The translations under genes were made by a program, and so were the position numbers. A DNA stretch of 64,000 nucleotides from Embleya sp045207785 (GTDB lineage: Bacteria; Actinomycetota; Actinomycetes; Streptomycetales; Streptomycetaceae): assembly GCF_045207785.1 (NCBI RefSeq), contig NZ_CP108776.1, forward strand, positions 1,302,001 through 1,366,000. The letters are read 5' to 3'. Below the pieces are notes generated by a model. That model had not been told where the DNA came from. It saw nothing but the letters and a program-made list of their open reading frames with translations, and did no database searches. Below, piece after piece: positions 33,775-42,001 of the stretch (the stretch's first letter is position 1; each line of letters starts with the position of its first letter).

Positions 33775-34556
33775 CAGGATTCACTCCGATCAGAGGTGGG
33801 GGTACGCGGGGTCGAGGCGAGTCCGCAGTGCGCCATCAGGGAAATGACCCACCAGCCGGGGTCCACTTCCCCGCGTCGCGTCGCCAAGACGGCGCACGCG
33901 GGGGCGGCATGGTGGTTCGCGTGCAGCGATTCGCCTGCGGTGAGCGGCGCGAACAGGGCCAGGTTGCGTCCGATCGGGTGCCGAGCACGGCCCGATGAGT
34001 CGGCCGAGTCGGCGGTATCGGCACCGGCCCCCGGGGACAGATGCCCCAGGCCGTTGACGATCGAGACGCCGGCGACGAGTTGGATCAGGGCGAGTACGTA
34101 GATCCACAGGGCGGACATCGGATCGGTCAGCAGCGACAGCAAGGCGAGCGAGACCAGGATGCCCCCGCAGCGGCGCCCGAACGGCATCTTCTCGAAGATG
34201 TCGGGGGTGATGTCCCGGGTCAGCCGGTCGACTTGGGCACGGTCCCGACAAGCCCGGCGCACCAGTTGGCCGGACCGCAGGGAGACTGCCCACAGCCCGT
34301 GATGGTACGGGCTGTGCGGGTCCCCGGCCGTGTCCGCATGGCTGTGGTGCAGGCGATGGGCCGCGACCCACTCACGCGGATTGCTGCCCAGGAGAAGCCA
34401 GATGACCGTGCGGAAGACGTGCCGAACCGCCGGGTGCAGGTCCACTGCGTTGTGCGCCAGACAACGATGGAGGTAGATCGACTGGGCAAACGTTGTGGTC
34501 TGCGCGAGTCCGAAGGCGATGAGGAAGTCGAGGCCGGAAGGAGCCCACTGCTGCAT
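33774..34556 (-). CDS. Membrane fatty acid desaturase
   Basis: 260 residues with four hydrophobic segments and the three histidine boxes of the stearoyl-CoA desaturase type: HRCLAH (30-35), HRLHHSHAD (67-75) and HANHH (212-216). These bind the di-iron centre that inserts a double bond in an acyl chain. The HRxxAH first box and HRxHHxxxD second box are typical of delta-9-like bacterial enzymes, though the protein is short for that family. ATG at 34554-34556 with GAGAGG upstream, 22 bases after the UbiA gene. Its presence beside a STAND NTPase and a prenyltransferase is unusual. Confidence 0.85.
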   Translation of the reverse strand: MQQWAPSGLDFLIAFGLAQTTTFAQSIYLHRCLAHNAVDLHPAVRHVFRTVIWLLLGSNPREWVAAHRLHHSHADTAGDPHSPYHHGLWAVSLRSGQLVRRACRDRAQVDRLTRDITPDIFEKMPFGRRCGGILVSLALLSLLTDPMSALWIYVLALIQLVAGVSIVNGLGHLSPGAGADTADSADSSGRARHPIGRNLALFAPLTAGESLHANHHAAPACAVLATRRGEVDPGWWVISLMAHCGLASTPRTPTSDRSES

Positions 34557-34578
34557 GGTGTGTGCCTCTCGCCGCGGG

Positions 34579-35661
34579 TCAGTCGGCCGAACCGGGGACT
34601 GGGTCGACCACTCCCCTTGGCCGCGAGCGGGCTCCACCAGGAGCCAAGGAACGCGCGATCAGCGCCCAGATCCGTTTGGCCCCCACCGGGAGCGCCACGA
34701 CCAGGAAGGCCGCCAGAGCGACGGTCCCGCGTCTGCGCGCGCACGCGAGAATCGCCAACATCCCCACGAGGGCCAGCATTTGCAGACTGGCACTGGCGTA
34801 TCGGCTCGCCATGGGACGGGACTCACTCAAGGACCGCCACAGCAAGACGGCGGCAGCGCTCATGAACGCGATCGCGTACAGCGCGATCGGGAATCCGGAT
34901 TCCCCTCGGGTGAACGAGATCAGGACCGGAACCGTGGCCAGACCGACGAAGGCGACTTGAAGGGTCCATGCATACGCGACCAGACCCGTCGGGATGGTCG
35001 GTTTGGTGTCGGCCGGTCGGGCGCCGAACATGATCGGGGTTGTGCGCGCACCGAACGTGAAGTCGCTGTACAGGTCGCGGAGTCCGGCGTGCACGCCGTT
35101 GATCAGCACGATGAACAGGGCTACGGCGGCGTCCACCAGGTACGTCACCACAGTCGGCCGACCGGCCGCCGCGGCACCGTAGTGGACCATCGCCGCGGAC
35201 CCCAACCCCTGTGCGAGGTCCATGAGCGGCGGGAACGGTGTGCGCTTGCCCCACCAGTCGTACACGGCCACGCCCGCGATGGCGCAGCCGAGGACGAGAG
35301 CGCGACCGCTGTCGGGCCCCAACAGCAGGATGTCCAGGGCGAAGGCGGCGGGAACGGCCGCGACGACGAGGCATGCGGCCTGTGCGGGGCGTACCGCACC
35401 GCTGACGAGCGGGCGACCGACCTTGCGTGGATCTCCTCGGTCGACGCCGAGGTCCGCAAGGTCGTTGAGCACCGTGTACACGATGTGGAACGGAATGGCG
35501 ACGAGGAAAGTCGCCGCTGCCCGGTCGAGTTGGCCGTCGCTTGCGCTGAGCGCACCCATGAAGGGAAGGGCCAGGCTCCAGCCCACCAGCGGAAGTCTGA
35601 GCAGGCTGCCCAGCATCCACAGACGTGCTCGCCAATGTGCCGGCCGTTCGGATAGGTTCAA
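34579..35661 (-). CDS. UbiA-family prenyltransferase
   Basis: 360 residues, eight or nine membrane segments. Both aspartate-rich motifs are intact: NDLADLGVD (66-74) and DLYSD (196-200), which bind the magnesium-pyrophosphate of a prenyl donor. The start is a TTG at 35659-35661 with GAGGAG five bases upstream, and it overlaps the stop of the NTPase gene as TTGA. Family members prenylate quinone or lipid-head acceptors or form polyprenyl-linked lipids. No quinone or carotenoid genes are nearby, so the acceptor is unknown. The C-terminus after 320 is a basic cytoplasmic tail. Confidence 0.88.
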   Translation of the reverse strand: MNLSERPAHWRARLWMLGSLLRLPLVGWSLALPFMGALSASDGQLDRAAATFLVAIPFHIVYTVLNDLADLGVDRGDPRKVGRPLVSGAVRPAQAACLVVAAVPAAFALDILLLGPDSGRALVLGCAIAGVAVYDWWGKRTPFPPLMDLAQGLGSAAMVHYGAAAAGRPTVVTYLVDAAVALFIVLINGVHAGLRDLYSDFTFGARTTPIMFGARPADTKPTIPTGLVAYAWTLQVAFVGLATVPVLISFTRGESGFPIALYAIAFMSAAAVLLWRSLSESRPMASRYASASLQMLALVGMLAILACARRRGTVALAAFLVVALPVGAKRIWALIARSLAPGGARSRPRGVVDPVPGSAD

Positions 35662-38600
35662 GATGGCTCCTCTTCGACGGCCCACGCGCCCAGGTGGTAG
35701 TCGTACTCGCGCACAAGATTCAGCAGAGTCGTGGTGTATCCGACAATGAAGTCTTCGATCGATTCGCTGGTGACGAGATAGCGGAGCGCCGGAATCGTCA
35801 GACGCTCCCGCATCACAGGAGTGTGCGCCACCTGGTAGATCGCGGAGTTGAAGTACCCCACCTGGTCCATGGAGCGCCGGATGCGAGCCACGTTCGAGCG
35901 CGCGCTGACCTCACCGCGCAAGTGGCCGTGGCCATTCTCGGCAAGGAACAGGTCGACGATGCGGGGATGCAGCACGCGCATCGTGGCGAGTGCGTCGACG
36001 AAGCTGTGCAACGTCTTGTCGGTGGGTCGGAAGGGGATCGACCGCAAGGCCGACAGCGCTTGCCGGGGGTAGTACAAGCCGACCATGGCAAGGCCGTCGA
36101 TCAGCGCGGCTTCCAGGTCGGAGTCTTGTGTCTCACGCGCCTGCCCGAGAGCGATCTCGACTTCGGACATCGGCTGGTCCGCCTTGCCGCAGGCGAAGCC
36201 GAGCGGGAGGAGCATCACGTTCAGGTTCCGCAGTGCCCCGTCGTCACGCGTGATGACGGTACGGGCGTCGTTCCGTAGGACGAACGCGGTTTGCCAGGCG
36301 ACAAAGGGTCGCCAGTCCGTTCGCGTGGGGGACAGGACTCCGAAGGCGATCAAGTGCCACAGCCGTGCCCGTGGTGTCAGATCGGGAAACCTTGCGCGCA
36401 GGAAGGGTTCGAGCGACTCGAGTGACCGACGTGCGTGCGACGCCAGCGCGATCGCGCCGATGACTCTCAAGAACGCCACGTCGGATTCGAGCAGTTCGCA
36501 CAGCAGCCCGTATGACGACTTCAAGTCGCTGTCGGGGGCCAGGAGTTCGATGGCGTCGGAGAGCAGTTGCCGCGGCTTCGGCCCGCCGCGGAAGTAGGCA
36601 TCCGGCGATTGCATGACGTCGACCATGGCCGCCTCGCCAACCCGTTGGGACAGGGTCTTGGCGGCCGTCGAGATCAACAGCCCGGCCACGAGATCGTGAT
36701 TCGCGATGCGCATGTGCAGCCGCTTGGTGAGGATCTCCCACCAGAGTTGGTCACCCCAGGCGATGAGTTCCGCATCGTGGACGCGGTGGATGTACAGGAT
36801 GATCGTCACGTCCGACAGGAAACGCAGTCGCCGGCGCGCGTCGAAGGGCGCCCAGAGTCGGATGCCGTCGGCGATCTCCTTGAGGAAGGCACGCACGATT
36901 TCGTGGTCGCCTTGGGCGAACTTCAGATAGGCCATGTAGGCGGCCATGCGCGGATGGTCCGGGTCATCGGCCAGAGCCAGTGCGCGCATCAGATTCGCGG
37001 CGGAGAATCCCAGCTGGTACACCGCGTTCAGACCCACGTGACGGGCCGACGAGTCGGGGCTCGCCAAGAACCCCAGGATCGCCTTGGGCCCGCTCGTCGG
37101 GTAGGTACGGGCCAGTGCGGCAGCGGCCACGCCTTGCAGTTGCGGCTGTTCGGTGCCGGCGAACGCGTCGATGAGCCGGTGCAACGCGTCGAAGTCACCG
37201 CGCTCGACCGCGTGGTCCAAAGCCGCGTTCGCGGTTCTGAGCATGCCGTCCGTTCTCCCGCTCGCGATCTGGGCATCGCGATAAGCCGGATCCAGGGCCA
37301 ACGTGTAGAGCTCGTCGGAGCCCAAACCCCGCCGTGTCCCGATCCCCCTGCGGACGTGTTCCGCCAGATACGCCAGCCCGTAGTCGTCGCAGGCGGACCA
37401 CGAGCCGTCGGCGAACCTGTCGAGGTAGCTCCGTGCGGTCGCGGCGTGCGTGTCCTCCGGAGCGGAGTGGAACGGATTCGGGCTCCGGTCGGGGAGAAAC
37501 GGCACGGCGATGAAGTCGGCCATGGATTCGTGGAAGAACCGCAGAGCCGGTTCGCCGCTGCTGCCGAAGTCGATCAGCTGCTGCAGCTCGTCGACCCTGG
37601 TCATCACGTTTGCGGCCGGGGTCCGCAGAATATCGGCGGTCGTCTGCAGCGGCAGCGGGCTGCGAGCCACGGCCAGCAGCCCCAGTAGCGGCAGGTGGTT
37701 GGCGAGGATGCTGTCGCCCTGCCCGTAGGAGCCGGCGTGGGGGATCAACTGCTGCAAGTAGGCGCGATACAGAGCGGGCAGTCCGCGCGGCAGCCCACCT
37801 GCGGCGGGAATGATGTTGCCGGACTCGAGCTCGTCCAGAACGTGCCTTGCGTACTGGAAGTTGCTGTCCGCAGCGACGGTGATCTGCGACTCGAGCCGGT
37901 CGGCGGACGACGTGCCTCGGGCCCCGGCGTAGCTTCGGGCTCTGCGTTTGACGTATTCCGCCACGTCCTCGTACCCACGCACGCGCGCCCACTCCGCCCC
38001 GAAGTCGAACGTCCGCGTGTTGTCCGGGAAGAGTTCCCTGATCCGTCGGTCGGGCTTGGCGGTGACGAGCACCTTCACATTCCGTGGGAGGACCGCGAGG
38101 CTCGACACCAGGTGGGCGATGGACGTTCCGTCCACGGCGAGCGCCTCGTCCAGTCCGTCGACCAGGAGGGCCAGGGTCAGCGTCGGCCGATCGACGGCAA
38201 GGTACGTCAACGGTTCGGTGACGATGCGGTGGAAGCCGTCGGCGATCGTGTGTCCCGCGACCCACAGGTGATCGGTGCGGATCCCTACGGCCTCCCCGAG
38301 GTTGGTCCCGACGGTCACGTTGACCTGGATGGCCGGCGACGGACCCTGACGAAGCACGGCGAGTCCGTACTCGGGTACCGCGGCGGCCAGGCTGCTCGCG
38401 AACCGCCGCACGAAGAACCGGGGATCCGGACTTCCGTCCTCGATCCGTCGACCGCAGAAGTAGGCGAAGTTCCAGCGCGCACGGATGCGCGCCAACCGGG
38501 CACCCGAAGGCCCCGACGGGGTGGGCCCGGCGCCGGCCAGCCACGCGCACATGGCCGTCTTGCCAACCCCCGGGCCTCCCGTGAGGAGGAGGAACTTCTC

Positions 38601-38705
38601 GGTGGCGGCACCGTCGAGCCACTCCTCGACGGCCGGCAGCACCCACTCCCGCCCGGTGAAGTCCCGGACCTGCGCTGCCAGTGCAGCAGGAACGTGTCCC
38701 CCCAA
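35658..38705 (-). CDS. STAND (NACHT-like) NTPase
   Basis: 1015 residues from the TTG at 38703-38705, chosen because GGAGGGGGAG lies directly upstream; the open frame continues 5' without a start that looks used. Walker A is GGPGVGKT (43-50) and Walker B is LALLVDGLDEAL (178-189), followed by a sensor region SLAVLPRNVKVLVTAKPDRR and a winged-helix-like part. Residues 400-1015 are helical, repeat-like and without a named domain. The NTPase begins almost at the N-terminus, so there is no fused effector domain. STAND proteins are signal-responsive switches that oligomerise; here the effector may be one of the co-translated membrane enzymes. Confidence 0.82.
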   Translation of the reverse strand: MGGHVPAALAAQVRDFTGREWVLPAVEEWLDGAATEKFLLLTGGPGVGKTAMCAWLAGAGPTPSGPSGARLARIRARWNFAYFCGRRIEDGSPDPRFFVRRFASSLAAAVPEYGLAVLRQGPSPAIQVNVTVGTNLGEAVGIRTDHLWVAGHTIADGFHRIVTEPLTYLAVDRPTLTLALLVDGLDEALAVDGTSIAHLVSSLAVLPRNVKVLVTAKPDRRIRELFPDNTRTFDFGAEWARVRGYEDVAEYVKRRARSYAGARGTSSADRLESQITVAADSNFQYARHVLDELESGNIIPAAGGLPRGLPALYRAYLQQLIPHAGSYGQGDSILANHLPLLGLLAVARSPLPLQTTADILRTPAANVMTRVDELQQLIDFGSSGEPALRFFHESMADFIAVPFLPDRSPNPFHSAPEDTHAATARSYLDRFADGSWSACDDYGLAYLAEHVRRGIGTRRGLGSDELYTLALDPAYRDAQIASGRTDGMLRTANAALDHAVERGDFDALHRLIDAFAGTEQPQLQGVAAAALARTYPTSGPKAILGFLASPDSSARHVGLNAVYQLGFSAANLMRALALADDPDHPRMAAYMAYLKFAQGDHEIVRAFLKEIADGIRLWAPFDARRRLRFLSDVTIILYIHRVHDAELIAWGDQLWWEILTKRLHMRIANHDLVAGLLISTAAKTLSQRVGEAAMVDVMQSPDAYFRGGPKPRQLLSDAIELLAPDSDLKSSYGLLCELLESDVAFLRVIGAIALASHARRSLESLEPFLRARFPDLTPRARLWHLIAFGVLSPTRTDWRPFVAWQTAFVLRNDARTVITRDDGALRNLNVMLLPLGFACGKADQPMSEVEIALGQARETQDSDLEAALIDGLAMVGLYYPRQALSALRSIPFRPTDKTLHSFVDALATMRVLHPRIVDLFLAENGHGHLRGEVSARSNVARIRRSMDQVGYFNSAIYQVAHTPVMRERLTIPALRYLVTSESIEDFIVGYTTTLLNLVREYDYHLGAWAVEEEPS

Positions 38706-39134
38706 GACTCCCCCTCCCCCGCCCCCACGCGACTCGGAAGCCGCGATCCCCGGGCGCCCATCATCGTGGAAGTACCCGGTGGCGCTCAGGCTTTCCGCAA
38801 AATGGCGGTTGCGGCGAAGATGTCCGAAGATCTGTTCGCTTAGCTCCGGTGAAGCCGGACGACGACGCCCGACACGCGTCGGAGCAACAACTCGGGTCTG
38901 CGGTGCCTCGGGGCTCGCGAGCAGTTCCTCGTCGGCAGGGCGGCCGTCGCCTGTGTCCCGGGCTGTCGCCTGTGCCCGGGGTCGTCGCCTGTGTCCCGGG
39001 CTGTCGCCAGGACGCTGACGAGGGGCGGGTCGAGGGGCGGGTCGGGGGTGGGGCCCTGGCCTTGATGGGTGATCGTGCGGCGGGTCGTGGTGGGGGGTCC
39101 GGGGGTGTGGGGGCGTTGTGGTGAGACTGCGGGG
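38706..39134. other. Intergenic region between STAND gene and serine hydrolase homologue
   Basis: 429 bases between two divergently transcribed genes. It holds the upstream regions of both, a short unused extension of the NTPase frame near 38706-38845 (ELSEQIFGHLRRNRHFAESL), and a tandem repeat at 38946-39008. No further gene is supported. Confidence 0.5.
38946..39008. repeat. Three 19-base tandem repeats
   Basis: The unit GTCGCCTGTGTCCCGGGCT occurs at 38946-38964 and 38984-39002, with a variant (GTCGCCTGTGCCCGGGGTC) between them at 38965-38983 and a partial copy GTCGCC at 39003. It lies between divergent genes and could be a regulatory array or a replication-slippage product. Confidence 0.75.
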
Positions 39135-40361
39135 ATGAGATATACCCGCCTCGCTCGTACCTTTTGTGTCGTAGTGCTGGTCGCCGCGAGCGCCCAGGCC
39201 GCCTCGGCCGGACCGGCCCCGGCTCCGGCCGGTGGCGACGATTCGCGGGGCCGTGCGTGCGCCGCCACTCCGCGGCCCGGCGACGGCCCGGCGCGTACCG
39301 TGCTGGAGATCGCCGAGCAGGTCAAGCGGGAGCTCGACCTCAACTCGGTCATCCTGCGCGTCACATACGGCGGCCGGGAACTCGTGACGGCCGGTCTGGG
39401 CGAGTCGATGACCGGCGTACCGGCCGATCCCGCGATGCACTTCCGCACCGGGTCGGTCGGCATCGCCTACATGGGCACCACGCTGCTGCGCCTCGTGGAC
39501 GAGGGCCGCGTCGGACTCGACGATCCCGTCGCGCGCTGGCTCCCCGAACTCCCGAACGCCGACCACATCACGCTGCGGATGCTCGCCAACTCCAGTTCGG
39601 GTCTGACCGACTACGTCACCAACGCCGACTTCCTCGCCGCGCTGACGGCCGCACCGTTCAAGCACTGGACACCCGAAGAGCTCATCGGCGTCTCCCTGAG
39701 CAAGCCGGTCTGGTACGAACCGGGCACCAACTGGAGCTACTCCCACGCCAACTTCGTCCTGCTCGGCGCGGCCCTGGAGCGGATCACCGGGACGCGCCTG
39801 GACGTCCTGCTGCGGCAGTACGTGACCGACCCGCTCCGCCTCGACGAGACCCGCAACAGCTTCACCCCGGACATCCCGACCCCGGTCCAGCACGCGTTCA
39901 CGTCCGAGCGCGGCATGTACGAGGAGTCCACGTTCTGGAACCCGTCGTGGACCACCGCTCCCGGCGCGGTGCTCACCGGTGACATCTGCGACCTCACGGC
40001 GTCCGCGGAAGGCATCGGCTCGGGCCGACTGCTCTCCCCGCAGAGCCACCGCGAACTGCTGAACCCGGGCACGGTCGGCCTCGGCACCCCCACGGCTACC
40101 TGCCCCGCATCCGTATGTATGCCGAACACCGAGGAAAAGCACTTCGGCATGGGCGTCATCGTGCTCGGCGACTGGATTCTCCAGAACCCGTCGTTCTCCG
40201 GCTACGCCGCCGTCCAGTCCTACCTGCCCGCCGAACGCCTGGCGATCGCCGTGTCCACCACCAAAGGCAAGGCCACCCCACCCGGCACGAACACCGCCGA
40301 GATCATCATGAACCGCATCGCGGCGGCCCTGGCCCCCGACCACCCGCTCCCCGCTCCCTGA
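39135..40361 (+). CDS. Serine beta-lactamase/DD-peptidase homologue lacking catalytic motifs
   Basis: 408 residues with a Sec signal peptide (ARTFCVVVLVAASAQAASAG). The fold is that of class C beta-lactamase/DD-carboxypeptidase (beta-lactamase superfamily), close to the protein at 40507-41742. The active-site motifs are altered. SxxK is SVGI in HFRTGSVGIAYM (Lys replaced by Ile), YxN is YSH in WSYSHANFVLLG, and the third HxG-type motif is QNP in WILQNPSFSGY. The rest is well conserved (TLRMLANSSSGLTDY, FWNPSWTTAPGAVLTG). It is probably a secreted binding protein or inactive paralogue. The ATG at 39135 is weakly supported by upstream GCGGGG. Confidence 0.85.
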   Translation: MRYTRLARTFCVVVLVAASAQAASAGPAPAPAGGDDSRGRACAATPRPGDGPARTVLEIAEQVKRELDLNSVILRVTYGGRELVTAGLGESMTGVPADPAMHFRTGSVGIAYMGTTLLRLVDEGRVGLDDPVARWLPELPNADHITLRMLANSSSGLTDYVTNADFLAALTAAPFKHWTPEELIGVSLSKPVWYEPGTNWSYSHANFVLLGAALERITGTRLDVLLRQYVTDPLRLDETRNSFTPDIPTPVQHAFTSERGMYEESTFWNPSWTTAPGAVLTGDICDLTASAEGIGSGRLLSPQSHRELLNPGTVGLGTPTATCPASVCMPNTEEKHFGMGVIVLGDWILQNPSFSGYAAVQSYLPAERLAIAVSTTKGKATPPGTNTAEIIMNRIAAALAPDHPLPAP

Positions 40362-40382
40362 TGGCGTGACCGGAAGGGTTCG

Positions 40383-40425
40383 CCGGCGTCCGCTCCACGA
40401 GTCCTGTGCGTGGAGCGGACGCCGG
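40383..40425. terminator. 17-pair bidirectional hairpin between convergent genes
   Basis: CCGGCGTCCGCTCCACG (40383-40399) is perfectly complementary to CGTGGAGCGGACGCCGG (40409-40425) around a nine-base loop. It lies between the ends of the two convergent serine hydrolase homologues and would serve both as a terminator. Confidence 0.8.
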
Positions 40426-40506
40426 GCGGCGGGCGGCCTGCGGCCGGTGGACTGCGGTTGCAGCCGCACCGGACCGGCTGGAACGGGGCCCGCCCGATGG
40501 CGAGTC

Positions 40507-41742
40507 CTACCGCTGGGGTGGGATGTCGTAGATGTGATCCGGCGTGATGATGTTCGTGATCGCCTTGCCGACGAGGGTGCTCGGCTCGTAGCCCTGGTAG
40601 AGGACGTCCGTGTTGAGCAGCACCACCAGCGTCGCGTCCTCCTCGGGCAGGTAGATGGTGAGGCTCTCGTACCCGGGCAGTGAGCCGTTGTGGCCGATCC
40701 ACCCGTTGATGTTGAAGATCCCGAGCCCGTAGCCCGCGCCGGGGAGGCCGGTGGGGAGGACGTTGAGGCGTTCCGCCTGGGTGGCGGGCTTGAGCAGGGT
40801 GCCGGTGGCGACGTCCTTGGCCCAGCGCTTGAGGTCCTGCAGGTCGGAGATCATCGCGCCGGCCGCCCAGCCCCAGCTCGGGTTCCAGTGGGTGGTATCC
40901 GCGATCTCGCCGGTGGGCGTCTGGTTGGTGTAGCCGTGGGCGTACGGCTCGGGGAACTCGGCCCCTTGGGGGAAGAGGGTGTGCTTGAGGTGGCTGGGCC
41001 GAATGACCCGGCGGTGGATGAAGCTCCTCAGGCTCTCGCCGCTCATCTTCTCGACCACCAGGCCGAGCAGGATGTAGTTGGTGTTCGAGTACTGGAACTG
41101 GGCGCCCGGCGGGAACTGGTTGGGGTGCTTGAACGCGTAGGCGAGCAGTTCCTCCGGGGTGAAGGGGCGGTTGGGGTCGTTGAGGAACGCGGTGATGAAG
41201 TCGTCGTCCGCGCTGTACGAGAACAGGCCGCTGCGCATGTCGAGCAGGTCGCGCAGCGCGATGTGGTCGCCGTTCGGGACGCCGTCGATGTACTTGGAGA
41301 TCGGGTCGTCGAGGCCGACCAGGCCGTCGTCGACGAGTTCCAGCACCGCCGTGGCGGTGAACGTCTTGGTTTCGCTGCCGATGCGCATGTTCAGCTTGTC
41401 GGTCATGGGCTCGCCGGTGTCCTTGTCGGCGACGCCGAACGCGCGGACGTAGTTGCCCTTGCCGGGCATCCACACGCCGACCTGCACACCGGGGATGCCG
41501 GCCTCCCGCATGACCTGCTGCACTGCCTCGTCGAGCCTGGTTTGCAACTCCGGGCTCAGCCCGTCGGTCGGGCAGTCGTGGTCGCCCCCGCCGGTCCCGG
41601 TCCCGGTCCCGGCCACGACGCCGACGAGCGGCGAGGCGTGTGCCGGGGCAATCGCCACCGGCAGTATCCCCGCGACGGCGAGCGTCGCCGCGGCGAGCGT
41701 GCGGGCTGCCACCGAACGGCGGGACAGGAAGGGTCTTCTCAT
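40507..41742 (-). CDS. Secreted serine hydrolase, beta-lactamase/D-Ala-D-Ala carboxypeptidase family
   Basis: 411 residues. A twin-arginine-like signal (FLSRRSVAARTLAAATLAVA) is cleaved near AHASP. All three motifs are intact: SxxK as SETK in RIGSETKTFTAT, YxN as YSN in FQYSNTNYILLG, and HNG in WIGHNGSLPGYE. Proteins of this type are DD-carboxypeptidases or esterases of the beta-lactamase superfamily acting outside the cell. The ATG at 41740-41742 has GAGAGAGG upstream. It is the active counterpart of the motif-less protein at 39135-40361 and converges with it. Confidence 0.9.
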   Translation of the reverse strand: MRRPFLSRRSVAARTLAAATLAVAGILPVAIAPAHASPLVGVVAGTGTGTGGGDHDCPTDGLSPELQTRLDEAVQQVMREAGIPGVQVGVWMPGKGNYVRAFGVADKDTGEPMTDKLNMRIGSETKTFTATAVLELVDDGLVGLDDPISKYIDGVPNGDHIALRDLLDMRSGLFSYSADDDFITAFLNDPNRPFTPEELLAYAFKHPNQFPPGAQFQYSNTNYILLGLVVEKMSGESLRSFIHRRVIRPSHLKHTLFPQGAEFPEPYAHGYTNQTPTGEIADTTHWNPSWGWAAGAMISDLQDLKRWAKDVATGTLLKPATQAERLNVLPTGLPGAGYGLGIFNINGWIGHNGSLPGYESLTIYLPEEDATLVVLLNTDVLYQGYEPSTLVGKAITNIITPDHIYDIPPQR

Positions 41743-41868
41743 GATCCGGGGCCTCTCTCGTATGTCATGTCTCTGCCGAATCGATCGTCGGCGACGAGAG
41801 CCCCGCGGCACGGCCGGCCGGCGCGCGGTTCGGGTGATGTCGGCCCCGATCCACCCGATCGGCCCTGA

Positions 41869-41900
41869 GGATGGCTGGATGGCTGGATGGCTGGATGGCC
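41869..41900. repeat. Four eight-base tandem repeats
   Basis: GGATGGCT three times then GGATGGCC, between the serine hydrolase start and the end of the next minus-strand gene. The array lies about 130 bases upstream of the hydrolase ATG, so copy changes could affect its promoter. Confidence 0.8.
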
Positions 41901-42001
41901 GAATGGCCGGTGTACCTGACGACGGTTGGGCACGGGTCACACCTGACGACGGCCCCGCATCTGTTCCGGCGTTCCCGCGTGATGGAACTGTGCCGACCGT
42001 G

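Noticed and set aside
39135..40361. Calling the motif-less serine hydrolase homologue a pseudogene
   Set aside because: The frame, signal peptide and fold segments are intact over 408 codons; only active-site residues are changed, so it is listed as a coding gene.
38706..40469. Extension of the STAND NTPase frame to about 1600 residues
   Set aside because: It would run antisense through the serine hydrolase homologue and across the 19-mer repeats, with repetitive Pro/Arg sequence and no ribosome site.
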